A stretch of DNA of 64,000 nt from Brevibacterium epidermidis NBRC 14811 (GCF_001570805.1 NZ_BCSJ01000001.1:1-64000), one strand, 5' to 3'; shown: positions 1 to 10,045, counted from the stretch's first letter. Notes: generated by a model from the sequence alone, not told the origin. A program made the numbers and translations.

Positions 1-42
1 TGACTTCCCCACCGCGTCAACGGGCCCATCAATGCTCGGTGT

Positions 43-55
43 TAGCGTCCTTTTA
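43..55 (+). promoter_or_regulatory. Candidate leaderless -10 box for the first epimerase
   Basis: TAGCGT (TANNNT) at 43-48 is followed by six bases and then the ATG at 55, where transcription would start. No ribosome-binding site precedes the start. The same geometry recurs at 15661, 26438 and 30459. The -35 region cannot be judged this close to the window edge. Confidence 0.4.
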
Positions 56-1071
56 TGAGCTTCGAACCCACTGACACATCGCCGACGAGTACCCCGAAAC
101 CGGTCGCAGTCGTTGCCGGAGCATCGGGATTCATCGGCGGAGAGCTGCTCAATGCACTGAGCACTTGGGGATACACGACGCGAACGATCGGCCGCTCCCC
201 CGCATCCGCCGATGCCACCTGGGATCGCCCTGACCTGATCGCCGAACTCATCGACGGAGCCGACCTGCTCATCAACCTCGCCGGCCGCAGTGTCGGCTGC
301 CGGTACACGGATGCGAACCGACAGGTCATCTGGGACTCCCGCGTCGACACGACCCGCACTCTCAATGCTGCGGTGGGGGCCGCCTCGGCGCCGCCGCGCC
401 TGTGGATCAACTCGAGCACGGCCACGATCTACCGTCATGCGATGGACCGACCACAGACCGAGGACGACGGTGACATCGGTGAGGGGTTCTCGGTCGACAT
501 CGCCAAAGCTTGGGAGAAGGAGTTCTTCTCCGGGTCACTGCCCGCGACCAGACGTGTTGCGCTGCGGATGGCGATCGTGCTCGGCGACGGAGCAGCGTTG
601 AACATGCTGGCCACAGCCGCCAGGTTCGGAGCCGGCGGCGCACAGCATGAAGGCCGCTGGTTCCCACACCGCCGGTATCGCGGGATCGGACCGGAAGCGT
701 CAGGGCCGACGATCTGGCGGGGACACCCGCCGACTCACGGCCGGCAGCGATTCAGCTGGGTTCATATCGAAGACGTGCTCCGCGCAATCCGGTTCATCGA
801 CGAGCATGAAGAGCTCAGCGGCCCGATCAACGCCTCTAACCCACAGGTCTCGGACAATCACTCGCTCATGAAGGCGCTGCGCAAGGCCGTACGGATGCCC
901 ATCGGGGTTCCTGCACCCAGATGGCTGCTCGAGACCGGGATGATCGTCCTGCGCCAGGAATCGGAACTCGTACTCAAGAGTCGGTGGGTACTGCCCTCAC
1001 GGCTCGAAGCGGCCGGGTTCGACTTCAAGTGGACCGACATCGAGGCGGCGACGAAACAGCTGCTGCGCTGA
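55..1071 (+). CDS. TIGR01777/DUF1731-type NAD(P)-dependent epimerase
   Basis: 338 aa SDR-type nucleotide-sugar-epimerase-like protein; substrate unknown for this family. The Rossmann loop GASGFIG is at residues 22-28, LINLAGRSV at about 73-80 and the SSTATIYR active-site strand at about 120-127. The C-terminal part (ELVLKSRWVLPSRLEAAGF) is typical of the DUF1731 tail. Residues about 203-231 look like an insertion rich in Arg, Gly and Pro just before the conserved FSWVHIED block. No Shine-Dalgarno is visible; TAGCGT at 43-48 lies six bases before the ATG, so the message may be leaderless. A paralogous domain lies in the gene ending at 8488. Confidence 0.85.
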   Translation: MSFEPTDTSPTSTPKPVAVVAGASGFIGGELLNALSTWGYTTRTIGRSPASADATWDRPDLIAELIDGADLLINLAGRSVGCRYTDANRQVIWDSRVDTTRTLNAAVGAASAPPRLWINSSTATIYRHAMDRPQTEDDGDIGEGFSVDIAKAWEKEFFSGSLPATRRVALRMAIVLGDGAALNMLATAARFGAGGAQHEGRWFPHRRYRGIGPEASGPTIWRGHPPTHGRQRFSWVHIEDVLRAIRFIDEHEELSGPINASNPQVSDNHSLMKALRKAVRMPIGVPAPRWLLETGMIVLRQESELVLKSRWVLPSRLEAAGFDFKWTDIEAATKQLLR

Positions 1072-1096
1072 ACTCGACACCGTAAGTTCACACGCC

Positions 1097-2008
1097 TCAG
1101 CCGGCGGCCGCCTCGGCGGGGATTCCCTGCTCGACGCAGTCGACGCAATAGGGCTGCAGACCCTTCTCCGTGCATTCGGTGCACCGCAGGTACTGCTTGC
1201 GGCAGTCGAGGTTCGCACAGTTGACGAATTCCGGGGTCTTCTTTTCGCAGGACACGCAGTGCCCGATCGATTCGACATTGTCGCCGAATTCGACGTGCAT
1301 GCGCTTGTCGAACACGTAGAGAGAGCCGTCCCAGTAGCCGGAATTGCCGAAGGTCTCGCCGTAGCGGACGATGCCGCCGTCCAGCTGGTAGACCTCCTCG
1401 AACCCGCGGTTCTTCATGAGCACGGACAGGACTTCGCAGCGGATGCCACCGGTGCAGTAGGTGACGACAGGTTTGTCCTTGAGGTCGTCGTATTTGCCGG
1501 ATTCGATCTCGGCGATGAAGTCACGAGTGGTGTCCGTATCGGGGACGATCGCGTCCCGGAACTTCCCGATCTGCGCTTCCATCGCGTTGCGACCGTCGAA
1601 GAAGACAACCTCTTCGCCCCGTTCGTCGAGGAGTTTGTGCAGTGCTCCTGGCTTGAGGTGCTGGCCGCCGCCCATGACTCCGTCTTCCGTCACTTTGATC
1701 TCGTCCGGAGTGCCGAAGGTGACGAGTTCATCGCGCACCTTCACACTCAGACGGGGGAAGTCGTCCCCTTCGCCGTTCGACCACTTGATGTCCGCACCTT
1801 TGAACGGCGCATAGGACTTCGTCGCCCGAACGTACTGCTTCACTTCGAAGATGTCCCCGCCGACCGTGGCGTTGATGCCGTCCTTCGACACGATGATCCG
1901 CCCCTTGAGCCCGAGGCTCTCGGCCAGGGTATGCTGCCACAGCTTGACCGCTTCGGGGTCGGGCAGCGGAGTGAAGACATAGAACAGGACGATCTTGGGA
2001 GTTGCCAT
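1097..2008 (-). CDS. trhO: tRNA uridine(34) hydroxylase, rhodanese family (UPF0176)
   Basis: 303 aa. TrhO-family proteins hydroxylate U34 of certain tRNAs in an oxygen-dependent reaction on the way to 5-methoxy/carboxymethoxy-uridine. An N-terminal acylphosphatase-like domain (about 1-100) precedes a rhodanese domain with the active-site loop CTGGIRC at 185-191 (catalytic Cys185). The C-terminal tail has eight cysteines (251, 254, 264, 269, 276, 279, 288, 291), a likely zinc ribbon. Start chosen at the ATG preceded by GGGGGT; an in-frame ATG at 2032 gives a longer form. The last residues (PAEAAAG) are encoded by a copy of the window-wide CGCCGAGGCGG repeat. Confidence 0.9.
   Translation of the reverse strand: MATPKIVLFYVFTPLPDPEAVKLWQHTLAESLGLKGRIIVSKDGINATVGGDIFEVKQYVRATKSYAPFKGADIKWSNGEGDDFPRLSVKVRDELVTFGTPDEIKVTEDGVMGGGQHLKPGALHKLLDERGEEVVFFDGRNAMEAQIGKFRDAIVPDTDTTRDFIAEIESGKYDDLKDKPVVTYCTGGIRCEVLSVLMKNRGFEEVYQLDGGIVRYGETFGNSGYWDGSLYVFDKRMHVEFGDNVESIGHCVSCEKKTPEFVNCANLDCRKQYLRCTECTEKGLQPYCVDCVEQGIPAEAAAG
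1108..1118 (-). repeat. CGCCGAGGCGG element in the trhO 3' end
   Basis: Exact copy of the dispersed 11-mer at the last codons of trhO, read there as AEAA. Confidence 0.7.
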
Positions 2009-2055
2009 GACCCCCATTCTAATTGTGGTCATCCGGTGCTCCCCACAGATCCCCT

Positions 2056-2066
2056 CGCCGAGGCGG
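2056..2066 (+). repeat. CGCCGAGGCGG element, intergenic
   Basis: Exact copy between the divergent trhO and purL genes. It shares an 18-base stretch (ATCCCCTCGCCGAGGCGG) with the copy at 34006. Confidence 0.7.
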
Positions 2067-2218
2067 TCGACCGCGGCCGTGCCCGTTCCCAGCCGAGCCG
2101 CCTCGACCCGTGCCCGGGTACCCGTGGGCCGGCCGTGGACGCACTTCGCCCGCGCGGTGGGGTCACGGCTAAGATTGGGCGAGAGTGCCGTGTCGTATGA
2201 AAGGGCCCCTTAGAGGAC

Positions 2219-4603
2219 ATGTCGTCAAACCTCAGTTCTGCGGATTCCACGCAGGTCGATCCCACGCAGGACAATGCGAAGCAGGTCAAGGAGACGGTCG
2301 AGTTCGCTGCGGCGAACCCCGACGTCGATCAGCCCTTCGCCGATCTCGGTCTCAAAGCCGACGAATACGAGCAGATCAAGGAGATCCTCGGACGTCGCCC
2401 TACCTCGGCGGAATTGGCGATGTACTCGGTCATGTGGTCCGAGCACTGCTCGTACAAGTCGTCGAAGGTCCACCTCTCGAAGTTCGGTGACAAGGTCACC
2501 GAGGACATGAAGAAGCACCTGCTCGTCGGCATCGGCGAGAACGCCGGTGTCGTCGACATCGGTGACGGCTGGGCCGTGACGTTCAAGGTCGAAAGCCACA
2601 ACAGCCCCAGCTTCGTCGAACCCCACCAGGGTGCGGCCACGGGCGTCGGCGGAATCGTCCGCGACATCATCTCCATGGGCGCCCGCCCGGTTGCCGTGAT
2701 GGATCAGCTGCGTTTCGGCGCTATCGACCACCAGGACACCGCCCGTGTCCTCCACGGAGTCGTCGCCGGCATCAGCAACTACGGCAACTCACTGGGCCTT
2801 CCCAACATCGGCGGCGAAACGGTCTTCGATCCCAGCTACCAGGGCAACCCCCTGGTCAACGCCCTGGCCGTCGGAGTCATGCGCCATGAGGACATCCGAC
2901 TGGCCAATGCTTCCGGCAAGGGCAACAAGGTCGTCCTCTTCGGTGCGCGTACCGGTGGCGACGGCATCGGCGGAGCCTCGATCCTCGCCTCGGAGTCCTT
3001 CGACGATACGAAGCCGTCGAAGCGTCCTGCCGTGCAGGTCGGTGACCCCTTCGCCGAGAAGGTGCTCATCGAATGCTGCCTCGAGCTCTTCCACGCCGGT
3101 GTCGTCGAAGGCATCCAGGACCTCGGCGCGGCCGGAATCTCCTGCGCCACCTCGGAGCTGGCGTCCAACGGCGACGGCGGAATGCACATCGCCCTCGACG
3201 ATGTGCTGCTGCGTGACGAGACGCTGACCCCTGAGGAGATCCTCATGTCGGAGTCGCAGGAGCGCATGATGGCCGTCGTCCGTCCCGATCGGCTCGAGGA
3301 GTTCCTCGCCATCGTCGGCAAGTGGGAGGTCGAGACCTCCGTGCTCGGCGAGGTCACCGACACCGGCCGCCTCATCATCGAATGGCGCGGCGATGTCATC
3401 GTCGACGTGCCCCCGCGCTCCGTCGCCCACGATGGCCCCGTCTACAACCGCCCGATGAACGAGCCCTCGTGGACCGCCGAGGTGGCCGCGAACACCGTCG
3501 AAGCAGCGGGCCTGGCAAAGCCGGCCTCCGATGACGAACTGCGTTCGACGGTGCTGCAGCTCGCCGGTTCCCCGAACCTGGCTTCGAAGTCGTGGATCAC
3601 CTCCCAGTACGACAAGTACGTTCAGGGCAACACCGCACAGGCGTTCCCCGACGATGCCGGAGTCATCCGCGTCGACGAGGAGTCCGGACTGGGCGTGGCC
3701 ATCGCCACCGATGCCAACGGTCGCTACACGTTCCTCGACCCGGCCCGCGGAGCCCAGCTCGCACTGGCCGAGGCCTACCGCAATGTCACGACCTCCGGAG
3801 CCATTCCGCGTGCGGTCACCGACTGTCTGAACTTCGGTTCGCCCGAGGATCCGGCGATCATGTGGCAGTTCGCACAGGCCGTCGAAGGACTCGCCGAAGC
3901 CTGCCAGGACCTGGGCATCCCCGTCACCGGCGGCAACGTGTCCCTGTACAACCAGACCGGCGGAGTGGCCATCCACCCGACTCCGGTCGTCGGTGTGCTC
4001 GGCGTCTTCGATGACGTCACCCGCGCCACCCCGAGTGGCTGGCAGGAGCCGGGCCAGACCATCTACCTGCTCGGCACCACCGAGGCGGAGCTCGACGGTT
4101 CGGCGTGGGCCGACGTCACGGCCGACCACCTCGGCGGGGTTCCTCCGCAGTACAAGCCGGCAGCGGAGAAGGAGATCGGCGAGATCCTCATCAACTGCTC
4201 GCGTGACGGCATGATCGATGCCGCGCACGACCTGTCAGAAGGCGGTCTGTCGCAGGCGCTCGTCGAGTCCTGCCTGCGCTATGGCACGGGTGCGCGCATC
4301 TGGCTCGACGAGGTGTGCGAGCGTGACGGCGTCGACGTGTTCACCGCGCTGTTCTCCGAATCGACGGCTCGCGCGATCGTGGCCGTGCCGCGGTCGGAAG
4401 AGGTCCGCTTCAAGGACATGTGCACGGCCCGCCGGTTCCCGTTCGTGCGCATCGGCATGACCGATTCCGGCGATCCGGATCCGAGCCTCGACATCGTCGA
4501 TCACTTCTCGATCGGCCTCGACGAGCTGCGTGAGACCTACGAGGGCACCCTGCCCAACCAGTTCGGCGGAAACGTTGCGGCAGTGACCGAAACCGCGGTC
4601 TGA
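2219..4603 (+). CDS. purL: Phosphoribosylformylglycinamidine synthase subunit PurL (small type)
   Basis: 794 aa, the length of the small PurL that works with separate PurS and PurQ. It catalyses the ATP-dependent conversion of FGAR to FGAM in de novo purine synthesis in the cytoplasm. Recognised by [18 protein letters not shown] near residue 65, [33 protein letters not shown] and the repeated AIRS-type halves with TGGNVSLYN. purQ and purS are not in the window. The ATG is preceded by AAAGGG and a closer GAGG; a possible -10 box TAAGAT lies at 2170-2175. A strong hairpin follows the stop. Confidence 0.97.
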   Translation: MSSNLSSADSTQVDPTQDNAKQVKETVEFAAANPDVDQPFADLGLKADEYEQIKEILGRRPTSAELAMYSVMWSEHCSYKSSKVHLSKFGDKVTEDMKKHLLVGIGENAGVVDIGDGWAVTFKVESHNSPSFVEPHQGAATGVGGIVRDIISMGARPVAVMDQLRFGAIDHQDTARVLHGVVAGISNYGNSLGLPNIGGETVFDPSYQGNPLVNALAVGVMRHEDIRLANASGKGNKVVLFGARTGGDGIGGASILASESFDDTKPSKRPAVQVGDPFAEKVLIECCLELFHAGVVEGIQDLGAAGISCATSELASNGDGGMHIALDDVLLRDETLTPEEILMSESQERMMAVVRPDRLEEFLAIVGKWEVETSVLGEVTDTGRLIIEWRGDVIVDVPPRSVAHDGPVYNRPMNEPSWTAEVAANTVEAAGLAKPASDDELRSTVLQLAGSPNLASKSWITSQYDKYVQGNTAQAFPDDAGVIRVDEESGLGVAIATDANGRYTFLDPARGAQLALAEAYRNVTTSGAIPRAVTDCLNFGSPEDPAIMWQFAQAVEGLAEACQDLGIPVTGGNVSLYNQTGGVAIHPTPVVGVLGVFDDVTRATPSGWQEPGQTIYLLGTTEAELDGSAWADVTADHLGGVPPQYKPAAEKEIGEILINCSRDGMIDAAHDLSEGGLSQALVESCLRYGTGARIWLDEVCERDGVDVFTALFSESTARAIVAVPRSEEVRFKDMCTARRFPFVRIGMTDSGDPDPSLDIVDHFSIGLDELRETYEGTLPNQFGGNVAAVTETAV

Positions 4604-4633
4604 GCGACGACCGTAAAAGCCTGACGCTGAGAC

Positions 4634-4696
4634 GACCCCTCGGCCTCGACATGACCAGCATCAAGCGGTCTGTTCGAGGCCGAGGGGTCATTTCGT
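4634..4696 (+). terminator. Rho-independent terminator of purL
   Basis: Perfect 16-bp inverted repeat, GACCCCTCGGCCTCGA (4634-4649) and its complement (4674-4689), with a 24-base loop, followed by a short T-rich stretch. It lies between convergent genes and may serve both strands. Confidence 0.8.
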
Positions 4697-4735
4697 TGTC
4701 TTCCGATATCCGGCCAGCTTCGCCGGGTGCGACGG

Positions 4736-5281
4736 TCACGAGGGTGAGTCGTCAGGTGTCGCATCGTCGCGATTGCTGCGACGCCGGCGGTCACGAAGGG
4801 GTCCAACGATGCCCCAGGCGAGAGCGGTGAAGACCGCGACGATCACCCAATAGATCAGCCAGAAGGAATCCGCCAGGCCCGCGATCGCGATTCCGATGGC
4901 CAGCAGAACAATGGTGATCGCAGATGCGTTCAGGCAGCGCAGCCAGTACGCCAGACTGGTGCGGGTCGGAACTGCAGACAGCTCGGCCTCGCTGAGGTCC
5001 GAGTGACGACGGGCGAATCGGCGGTCGACCCGGGCAATGGCCTCCGGTCCGAACACTATGGAGAAGCCGACGTAGAACGCGGCCATTCCATTGCTGAAGT
5101 CCGACGTCGCTCCCCGGTTCAGATCGATGTAGGTCAGGACGACGATGACGATGTCGATGAGCGGAGTGGCTGCTAGGAGAACCGTCGAAACAGTTCTCCA
5201 GCGCAGAAGGTATCTCGCGCAGACTCCGGCGAGCAGAACGAACCAGAACAGTACTTCACCGGCGACGATGTAGAACAGCAT
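4736..5281 (-). CDS. Hypothetical multi-pass membrane protein
   Basis: 181 aa, not recognised. At least five hydrophobic segments (about 1-22, 30-52, 65-80, 115-135 and 138-160) and a charged, acidic/arginine-rich C-terminus (RDRRRRSNRDD) imply an integral membrane protein with a cytoplasmic tail. ATG preceded by GAGGAACCTG. It is the last gene of a three-gene minus-strand group with the two related membrane proteins upstream. No functional residues can be named. Confidence 0.7.
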   Translation of the reverse strand: MLFYIVAGEVLFWFVLLAGVCARYLLRWRTVSTVLLAATPLIDIVIVVLTYIDLNRGATSDFSNGMAAFYVGFSIVFGPEAIARVDRRFARRHSDLSEAELSAVPTRTSLAYWLRCLNASAITIVLLAIGIAIAGLADSFWLIYWVIVAVFTALAWGIVGPLRDRRRRSNRDDATPDDSPS

Positions 5282-5329
5282 CAGGTTCCTCGCTCAATTA
5301 CGCGGGTTTGTCGTGTCTCTTGTTCGAAA

Positions 5330-6166
5330 CTAGTGCCGGGTGTTGGACCAGAGCTCGGGGCCAGGTTGCCACTGGTTCTGGTAGGTCTGGGCCATCTGTT
5401 CCGTGTGCGGATGGGATTGTGGCGCGTACCCCTGCTGCGGAATCGAATTAGGTTGGCTGGTCACTGGGACCGTTCCCGATCGCACACGACCAAGCAAGTG
5501 ACAGAGCCCGAGAACACCGAAGACGACGACCAGCCAGATGGCTTGGAAGACGACCGTGACCGCGACTCCCCCAGCCAAGTGAGCTGCCAGCATCTGGTTG
5601 ACGACCGTGTTGAAGATATTCAGCACCACTGCGATAGCGACAGCGATGACGAGGATCCACCATCGACGGTTGCGGGCGATGTTCCACCCGCAGAACAGCG
5701 CGGACAGGTAGACCGAACTCACGGCACCTTGGACGATCGCCATGGCCAGCATCGAATCTGCCGGTCCGGCTTCGCTCATGCTCACAACCATTGACATCAA
5801 TGGGCTGAGGACCAGCAGAGCAAGGCAGCCGAGCACGAAGATCGCTGCGCCGACTATCCTCCGCACCCACGTCGTATTCTTCACCAGCAGGATCGCAATC
5901 GCGCCGAGGATCAGCCGCAGGCAGCCGCCCACGATCGTTCCGACACTGTAGAGGACGAGTGAGTTCTGCTGCCCGGCCGAGAGCAAGGGCGCCAGCACAA
6001 TCGCCGGGAGTCCCCCGACGACGAGAGCCGCCCAGAACAATGACCGTGCGAGCCATCCGGGATGCTGTGATCCTGCCGTACTCGAGATGACCGACGCGTC
6101 CGCTGTGGCCTGCGTGTCTACTGGTGTCGGAGGCTGCGATGGTGCCGGAGGATATCCATAGCTCAT
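5330..6166 (-). CDS. Hypothetical membrane protein, paralogue of its upstream neighbour
   Basis: 278 aa. A Pro/Gln/Ser-rich N-terminal stretch (about 1-38) leads into six or so hydrophobic helices, then a Gln-rich hydrophilic tail (NSIPQQGYAPQSHPHTEQ). Two motifs, WNIARNRRWWILV and LGLCHLLGRVRSG, recur almost unchanged in the gene at 6176-6886, so the two arose by tandem duplication. ATG preceded by GGGTGGAATC, nine bases after the upstream stop, so co-transcription is likely. Function unknown. Confidence 0.75.
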   Translation of the reverse strand: MSYGYPPAPSQPPTPVDTQATADASVISSTAGSQHPGWLARSLFWAALVVGGLPAIVLAPLLSAGQQNSLVLYSVGTIVGGCLRLILGAIAILLVKNTTWVRRIVGAAIFVLGCLALLVLSPLMSMVVSMSEAGPADSMLAMAIVQGAVSSVYLSALFCGWNIARNRRWWILVIAVAIAVVLNIFNTVVNQMLAAHLAGGVAVTVVFQAIWLVVVFGVLGLCHLLGRVRSGTVPVTSQPNSIPQQGYAPQSHPHTEQMAQTYQNQWQPGPELWSNTRH

Positions 6167-6175
6167 GATTCCACC

Positions 6176-6886
6176 CTACGGCCCATACACACGGTCCATG
6201 TAGGCAGAACTCTCACGGGCACGCGACTGAAGATGAGGTCGGGCACCAGCAGAATCTGATCGAGCGGTGGAGGCGGAGACTGTTGCCCCTCTGATCCGCC
6301 CGAGCAGGTGGAAGATGCCGAATCCGCCCACCGCGAGCAACAGGGACAATGCCACCACCACCGCCGTCATCAGCAGGGGCGGCGCGCCGAATGACACCAT
6401 CGCGAAGAACATCAGCTGCTGGACCACAGCGACGATAGCGGACCAGACAAACGAGAGCAGCAGAATCCACCACCGTCGATTGCGCACAATGTTCCACGCA
6501 AGATAAGTGACGCCGAAGAACAGAGTCAGTCCTGCTGGCACGCGGATGAAGTCCGGCAGGAAGGACATCGGCAGCTGCGACCCCGCCGAAGCGAAGGGCG
6601 GCGACAGAATCGGAACGACGACCAGTGGGACGCACCAGACGATGAGCAGTGAACGCAGCCCCGTAATGAGCTGACCACTCATCATTCCAAGCAACGGGAA
6701 CAGTGCCGCCAACACCGCTGAGTTCAGAGGCGGCACAATGTAGAGCGCGACTGCGAGACAGATCAGACACCTAGCGAACCAGAGCATGAGCCGGGAGAAC
6801 ATTTCGGTGTGGGCTGCGGCCGAAATGGAGGTGCCAGGACTGCGCAGCTGGCTCGTCTTCTGTGGGTGCGGACGCGACTGGTTCAC
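6176..6886 (-). CDS. Hypothetical membrane protein, paralogue of its downstream neighbour
   Basis: 236 aa with a GTG start (weak AGGG upstream). About six hydrophobic segments with WNIVRNRRWWILLLSF and FGIFHLLGRIRGA, matching the same motifs of the next gene. The hydrophilic N-terminus is short and contains SQLRSPGTS; the C-terminus is Ser/Arg-rich. First gene of the three-gene membrane-protein group, divergent from the methyltransferase gene at 7173. No domain recognised beyond the paralogy. Confidence 0.7.
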   Translation of the reverse strand: MNQSRPHPQKTSQLRSPGTSISAAAHTEMFSRLMLWFARCLICLAVALYIVPPLNSAVLAALFPLLGMMSGQLITGLRSLLIVWCVPLVVVPILSPPFASAGSQLPMSFLPDFIRVPAGLTLFFGVTYLAWNIVRNRRWWILLLSFVWSAIVAVVQQLMFFAMVSFGAPPLLMTAVVVALSLLLAVGGFGIFHLLGRIRGATVSASTARSDSAGARPHLQSRARESSAYMDRVYGP

Positions 6887-7172
6887 GTCGGGACCCTGGG
6901 GCCATGTCGAACTCAGGTCTTCACTCTAGGAACTCTCGGCGGACAGCGGCTGACTATGACGTTGCAAAGCTGACACTCGTACAACGGCATCTGACATTGC
7001 CGCCCACGTACGCAGATCACTCGCGCCCACGTGACCCAAGATGACAACAGCCACACATGCGCCACTGCGAATGTGATTGCCTGAAGAAGAACGATGCGGC
7101 TTCGGCAGTTCCACGGCCACCGCATCAGAAACGCAGACGAACAACACGACCATCAAGGAAGAGGAGTCAGAC

Positions 7173-8402
7173 ATGGCGACGATTCGCACATCCCACGCGG
7201 GATCCTTACCCCGCACCCCCGAACTCATCGAGGCCAACAAGGTCAAGCAGGCGCAGAACACCGCCCGCCTGGCCGGCGAGTCCGTGTCGCAGGATCAGGA
7301 GCAGGAATTCGACGAGCTCCTCGCCGCCAGCGTCACCGACCTCGTCAAGCGCCAGAAGAACCTCGGCATCTCGCTGCCCAACGACGGCGAATACGGTCAC
7401 GCCATGGCCGCCGACTTCGACTACGGCGCCTGGTGGCACTATTCATTCGCCCGCACCGGCGGGCTCGAGCTCCACGATATCGACCTCTGGGAGATCCCGG
7501 CGAACCGTTCGACCCCGGGCAATATCGTGCTCACGAGCATGCCCGACCGCCGCGATCGCAACCTCTTCCCGAACGTCTACACGGATCCGAAGGCCGGAAC
7601 CGACACCGGAACCCAGCCCCAGTTCCCGAAGGCCACAGGCCCGATCAGCTACATCGGCCACGACCAGGTCAACCGCGATATCGCGAACCTCAAGGCCGGT
7701 CTGGCTGCCGCGGGCTACGACGAGCGCGCAGGCTACATCAACGCACTGTCGCCCGGTTCGGCCTCCCGCATCGCCAACGAGCACTACGCCACCGAAGAGG
7801 AGTTCATCTGGGCATGGGCCGATGTGCTGCGTGAGGAATACCTCGCCATCACCGAGGCGGGGCTGACCGTCCAGATCGACGATCCTTCCCTCGCGGAGAA
7901 CTTCGACCAGATCAACCCGGAACCGTCTTTCGATGACTACCGCTCGTTCATCCAGGTCCGCGTCGATGCGCTCAACCATGCGCTGCGCGGAATCGACCCG
8001 GCTCAAGTGCGCGTGCACACCTGTTGGGGCTCCTGGCACGGACCGCACGTCACCGACCTCCCGTTCATCGAGATCGTCGACCAGGTGCTCTCGATCAATG
8101 CCGCCGGCATCACCTTCGAAGCCGCGAACGTCCGCCACGAACACGAATGGCGGATCTGGGAAGAGAAGAAGCTGCCCGAGGGCAAGTACATCATCCCCGG
8201 AATCGTCTCCCACTCGACGAACGTCGTCGAGCATCCCGAACTCGTCGCCGAACGCATCGGCCGATTCGCCAAGCTCGTCGGACCTGAGAACGTCGTCGCC
8301 TCCACCGACTGCGGTCTGGGTGGACGCGTCCACCCGGACATCGCCGTCGCGAAGCTGCAGTCCCTGACCGAAGGCGCGGAGATCGCTTCGAAGCGCTTCT
8401 GA
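7173..8402 (+). CDS. MetE-like (cobalamin-independent methionine synthase II family) methyltransferase
   Basis: 409 aa, about the size of the catalytic half of MetE. Begins MATIRTSHAGSLPRTPEL, the usual opening of this family, and carries the zinc-site segments VHTCWGSWHGPH and STDCGLGGRVHPD. Members transfer a methyl group to a thiol acceptor; without the N-terminal MetE half the natural donor is uncertain, so methionine synthase activity is not assured. The ATG at 7173 has an excellent site (GGAAGAGGAG). Monocistronic, divergent from the membrane-protein group, and followed by a strong hairpin. Confidence 0.85.
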   Translation: MATIRTSHAGSLPRTPELIEANKVKQAQNTARLAGESVSQDQEQEFDELLAASVTDLVKRQKNLGISLPNDGEYGHAMAADFDYGAWWHYSFARTGGLELHDIDLWEIPANRSTPGNIVLTSMPDRRDRNLFPNVYTDPKAGTDTGTQPQFPKATGPISYIGHDQVNRDIANLKAGLAAAGYDERAGYINALSPGSASRIANEHYATEEEFIWAWADVLREEYLAITEAGLTVQIDDPSLAENFDQINPEPSFDDYRSFIQVRVDALNHALRGIDPAQVRVHTCWGSWHGPHVTDLPFIEIVDQVLSINAAGITFEAANVRHEHEWRIWEEKKLPEGKYIIPGIVSHSTNVVEHPELVAERIGRFAKLVGPENVVASTDCGLGGRVHPDIAVAKLQSLTEGAEIASKRF

Positions 8403-8442
8403 CTCAGCGCTGCAGAAACAGATAGCAACAGCAGAAGCGCCT

Positions 8443-8485
8443 GTCCCCTCCGCTCGGCTCTAACGCCGAACGGAGGGGACTTCTG
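8443..8485. terminator. Bidirectional terminator between convergent genes
   Basis: A 16-bp stem with one mismatch: GTCCCCTCCGCTCGGC (8443-8458) and GCCGAACGGAGGGGAC (8465-8480), six-base loop, then TTCTGT. It lies in the 85-bp gap between convergent stop codons at 8402 and 8488. Confidence 0.75.
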
Positions 8486-8487
8486 TA

Positions 8488-9888
8488 TCACGCCCCGCCG
8501 CCGAGCTCCTCATCGAAGCAGTCGCTCAAAGTCGGGTGGGCGAACTGGTATCCGGTTTCCTGCAGCTTCTCCGGCACCACTCTCTGATCCGCCAACGCGA
8601 GCTCCTTCGCCCCGTCACGTCCGAGCATGATCTCCGTGATGAAACCGGGCGTCGGGATCCACGCGGGCCTGCGCAGGTGACCGGCGAGAGCCTCGGCGAA
8701 TTCCGCCTGCGTGACGAGCTCCGGGGCAACGGCATTGACCGGCCCACGCACGTAGTCATAGAGGACGGCGTGCACATACGACCGTGCAACATCGTCCAGG
8801 GAGATCCACGCCAAGGCCTGCTTCCCGCTGCCCAAGCGACCGCCGGCGCCGGCGAGGAACAGCGGCGCCTGCAGTTTGAGCAGACCACCCAAGGTGCTCA
8901 GGACGACTCCGGTTCGAATCGACACTCGTCTGATCCCGGCATCCTCGACACCGGCCGCAGTCTCCTCCCATTTCTGGCATACCTCGGCGAGGAATCCCTC
9001 ACCGGCCGGTCCGGATTCGTCGACGGGTTCGTCTGCTTTCGCCCCGTAATAGCCGACCGCGGAGGCGCAGACGAAGACGGACGGACGTTTCGCCTCGGGC
9101 AGACCGCGCATCGTTTCGACGAGCAGCCTCGTCGAAACGATGCGCGACGACCAGATCTCATCCTTCGCGTGCTTGGTGAACCGAGTGGCGATTGGTCGTC
9201 CGCCGAGGTGGACCACCGCATCCGCCCAGGCGAGATCCCGTGGGTTGAGGATTCCCAGATCCGGATTCCAGTGCACCTCGTAGGGGAATTTCGGAGTTTC
9301 GCGGACGAGGAGCCGCACGAAATGACCGGCAGTGGAGAACAGGGCAGCGACCTGGCGCCCGATCATTCCGCTGCCGCCGGCGATGAGGATGTGCTTGCCC
9401 TTCTTCCGCGTCAGCAGGGGCGCGTTCGTGGATTCGAGGAAGTCGATGTCCATGAGCATCCGCTTGCGGCGGGCGTCGAAGGTGGCCTCAAGGTAGTGAG
9501 TGAGCCCCCAGTCGATGACGTCGAAGCCCTGCGGAGCCATGGAGAATTCGATATGGTCATCGATCTTCGTCCCGCCGGCGACCGAGGTGAACTCGTGCGT
9601 GTGCTTCCACTGGCTCAGCGGACCCTTCTTCAGCTCATCGACGAAGGAGAAACGCGACGGCCCCTCCGAATGCACCGAGCTGAATGGTCGTCGCACGAGA
9701 CCGTAGGTGCCGGGCACGCTCGTCTTCACCTGCGCCACCGAGCCCGGGGCGATCGGAGGATAGCTCTCTTCGACGATCTCCTGCGCCCAGTGAGGCGAGA
9801 GCCGGGTCAGCGCTCCCGGCCGAGCATGCCAATCGAATGTGGTCTCCGCGCCGAGCGGAACTTCAGATGTCGACTCAAAGATGGTCAT
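8488..9888 (-). CDS. SRPBCC domain-TIGR01777 epimerase fusion protein
   Basis: 466 aa with two domains: an N-terminal START/SRPBCC-like ligand-binding domain (about 1-150, FEFDWHARPG-type opening) and a C-terminal NAD-binding epimerase domain beginning at HILIAGGSGMIG. The domain then shows VHLGGRPIATRF, SAVGYYGAK and the DUF1731-like end. Fused forms are common in actinobacteria; the substrate is unknown. Start set at the ATG preceded by AGGAGGGATGCC. The epimerase half is paralogous to the gene at 55-1071. Confidence 0.85.
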   Translation of the reverse strand: MTIFESTSEVPLGAETTFDWHARPGALTRLSPHWAQEIVEESYPPIAPGSVAQVKTSVPGTYGLVRRPFSSVHSEGPSRFSFVDELKKGPLSQWKHTHEFTSVAGGTKIDDHIEFSMAPQGFDVIDWGLTHYLEATFDARRKRMLMDIDFLESTNAPLLTRKKGKHILIAGGSGMIGRQVAALFSTAGHFVRLLVRETPKFPYEVHWNPDLGILNPRDLAWADAVVHLGGRPIATRFTKHAKDEIWSSRIVSTRLLVETMRGLPEAKRPSVFVCASAVGYYGAKADEPVDESGPAGEGFLAEVCQKWEETAAGVEDAGIRRVSIRTGVVLSTLGGLLKLQAPLFLAGAGGRLGSGKQALAWISLDDVARSYVHAVLYDYVRGPVNAVAPELVTQAEFAEALAGHLRRPAWIPTPGFITEIMLGRDGAKELALADQRVVPEKLQETGYQFAHPTLSDCFDEELGGGA

Positions 9889-9969
9889 GGCATCCCTCCT
9901 ACCTCGAATGATGCCACCGGTTTCTGAGAATGTGACCCGCAACTCACCTAAGTCCACATGAATTGTTCT

Positions 9970-9980
9970 CGCCGAGGCGG
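9970..9980 (+). repeat. CGCCGAGGCGG element, intergenic
   Basis: Exact copy of the dispersed 11-mer (context TTCTCGCCGAGGCGGCTC), in the gap between the sulfatase stop and the epimerase start. Confidence 0.7.
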
Positions 9981-10045
9981 CTCACCCTCCCAGCCGACCT
10001 GCCGGGGCCGCCCGGCGGAGTCCGCATTCCGCATCCGCGGGTTAG

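Noticed and set aside
2789-4228. Long antisense frame (479 codons) opposite purL
   Set aside because: Shadow of a high-GC gene: purL is unmistakable on the other strand and the antisense product has no recognisable motifs.
8536-9927. 463-codon plus-strand frame opposite the SRPBCC-epimerase gene
   Set aside because: Composition rich in Arg/Gly/Glu from reverse-complement codon bias; the minus-strand protein has clear domains and a strong ribosome-binding site.
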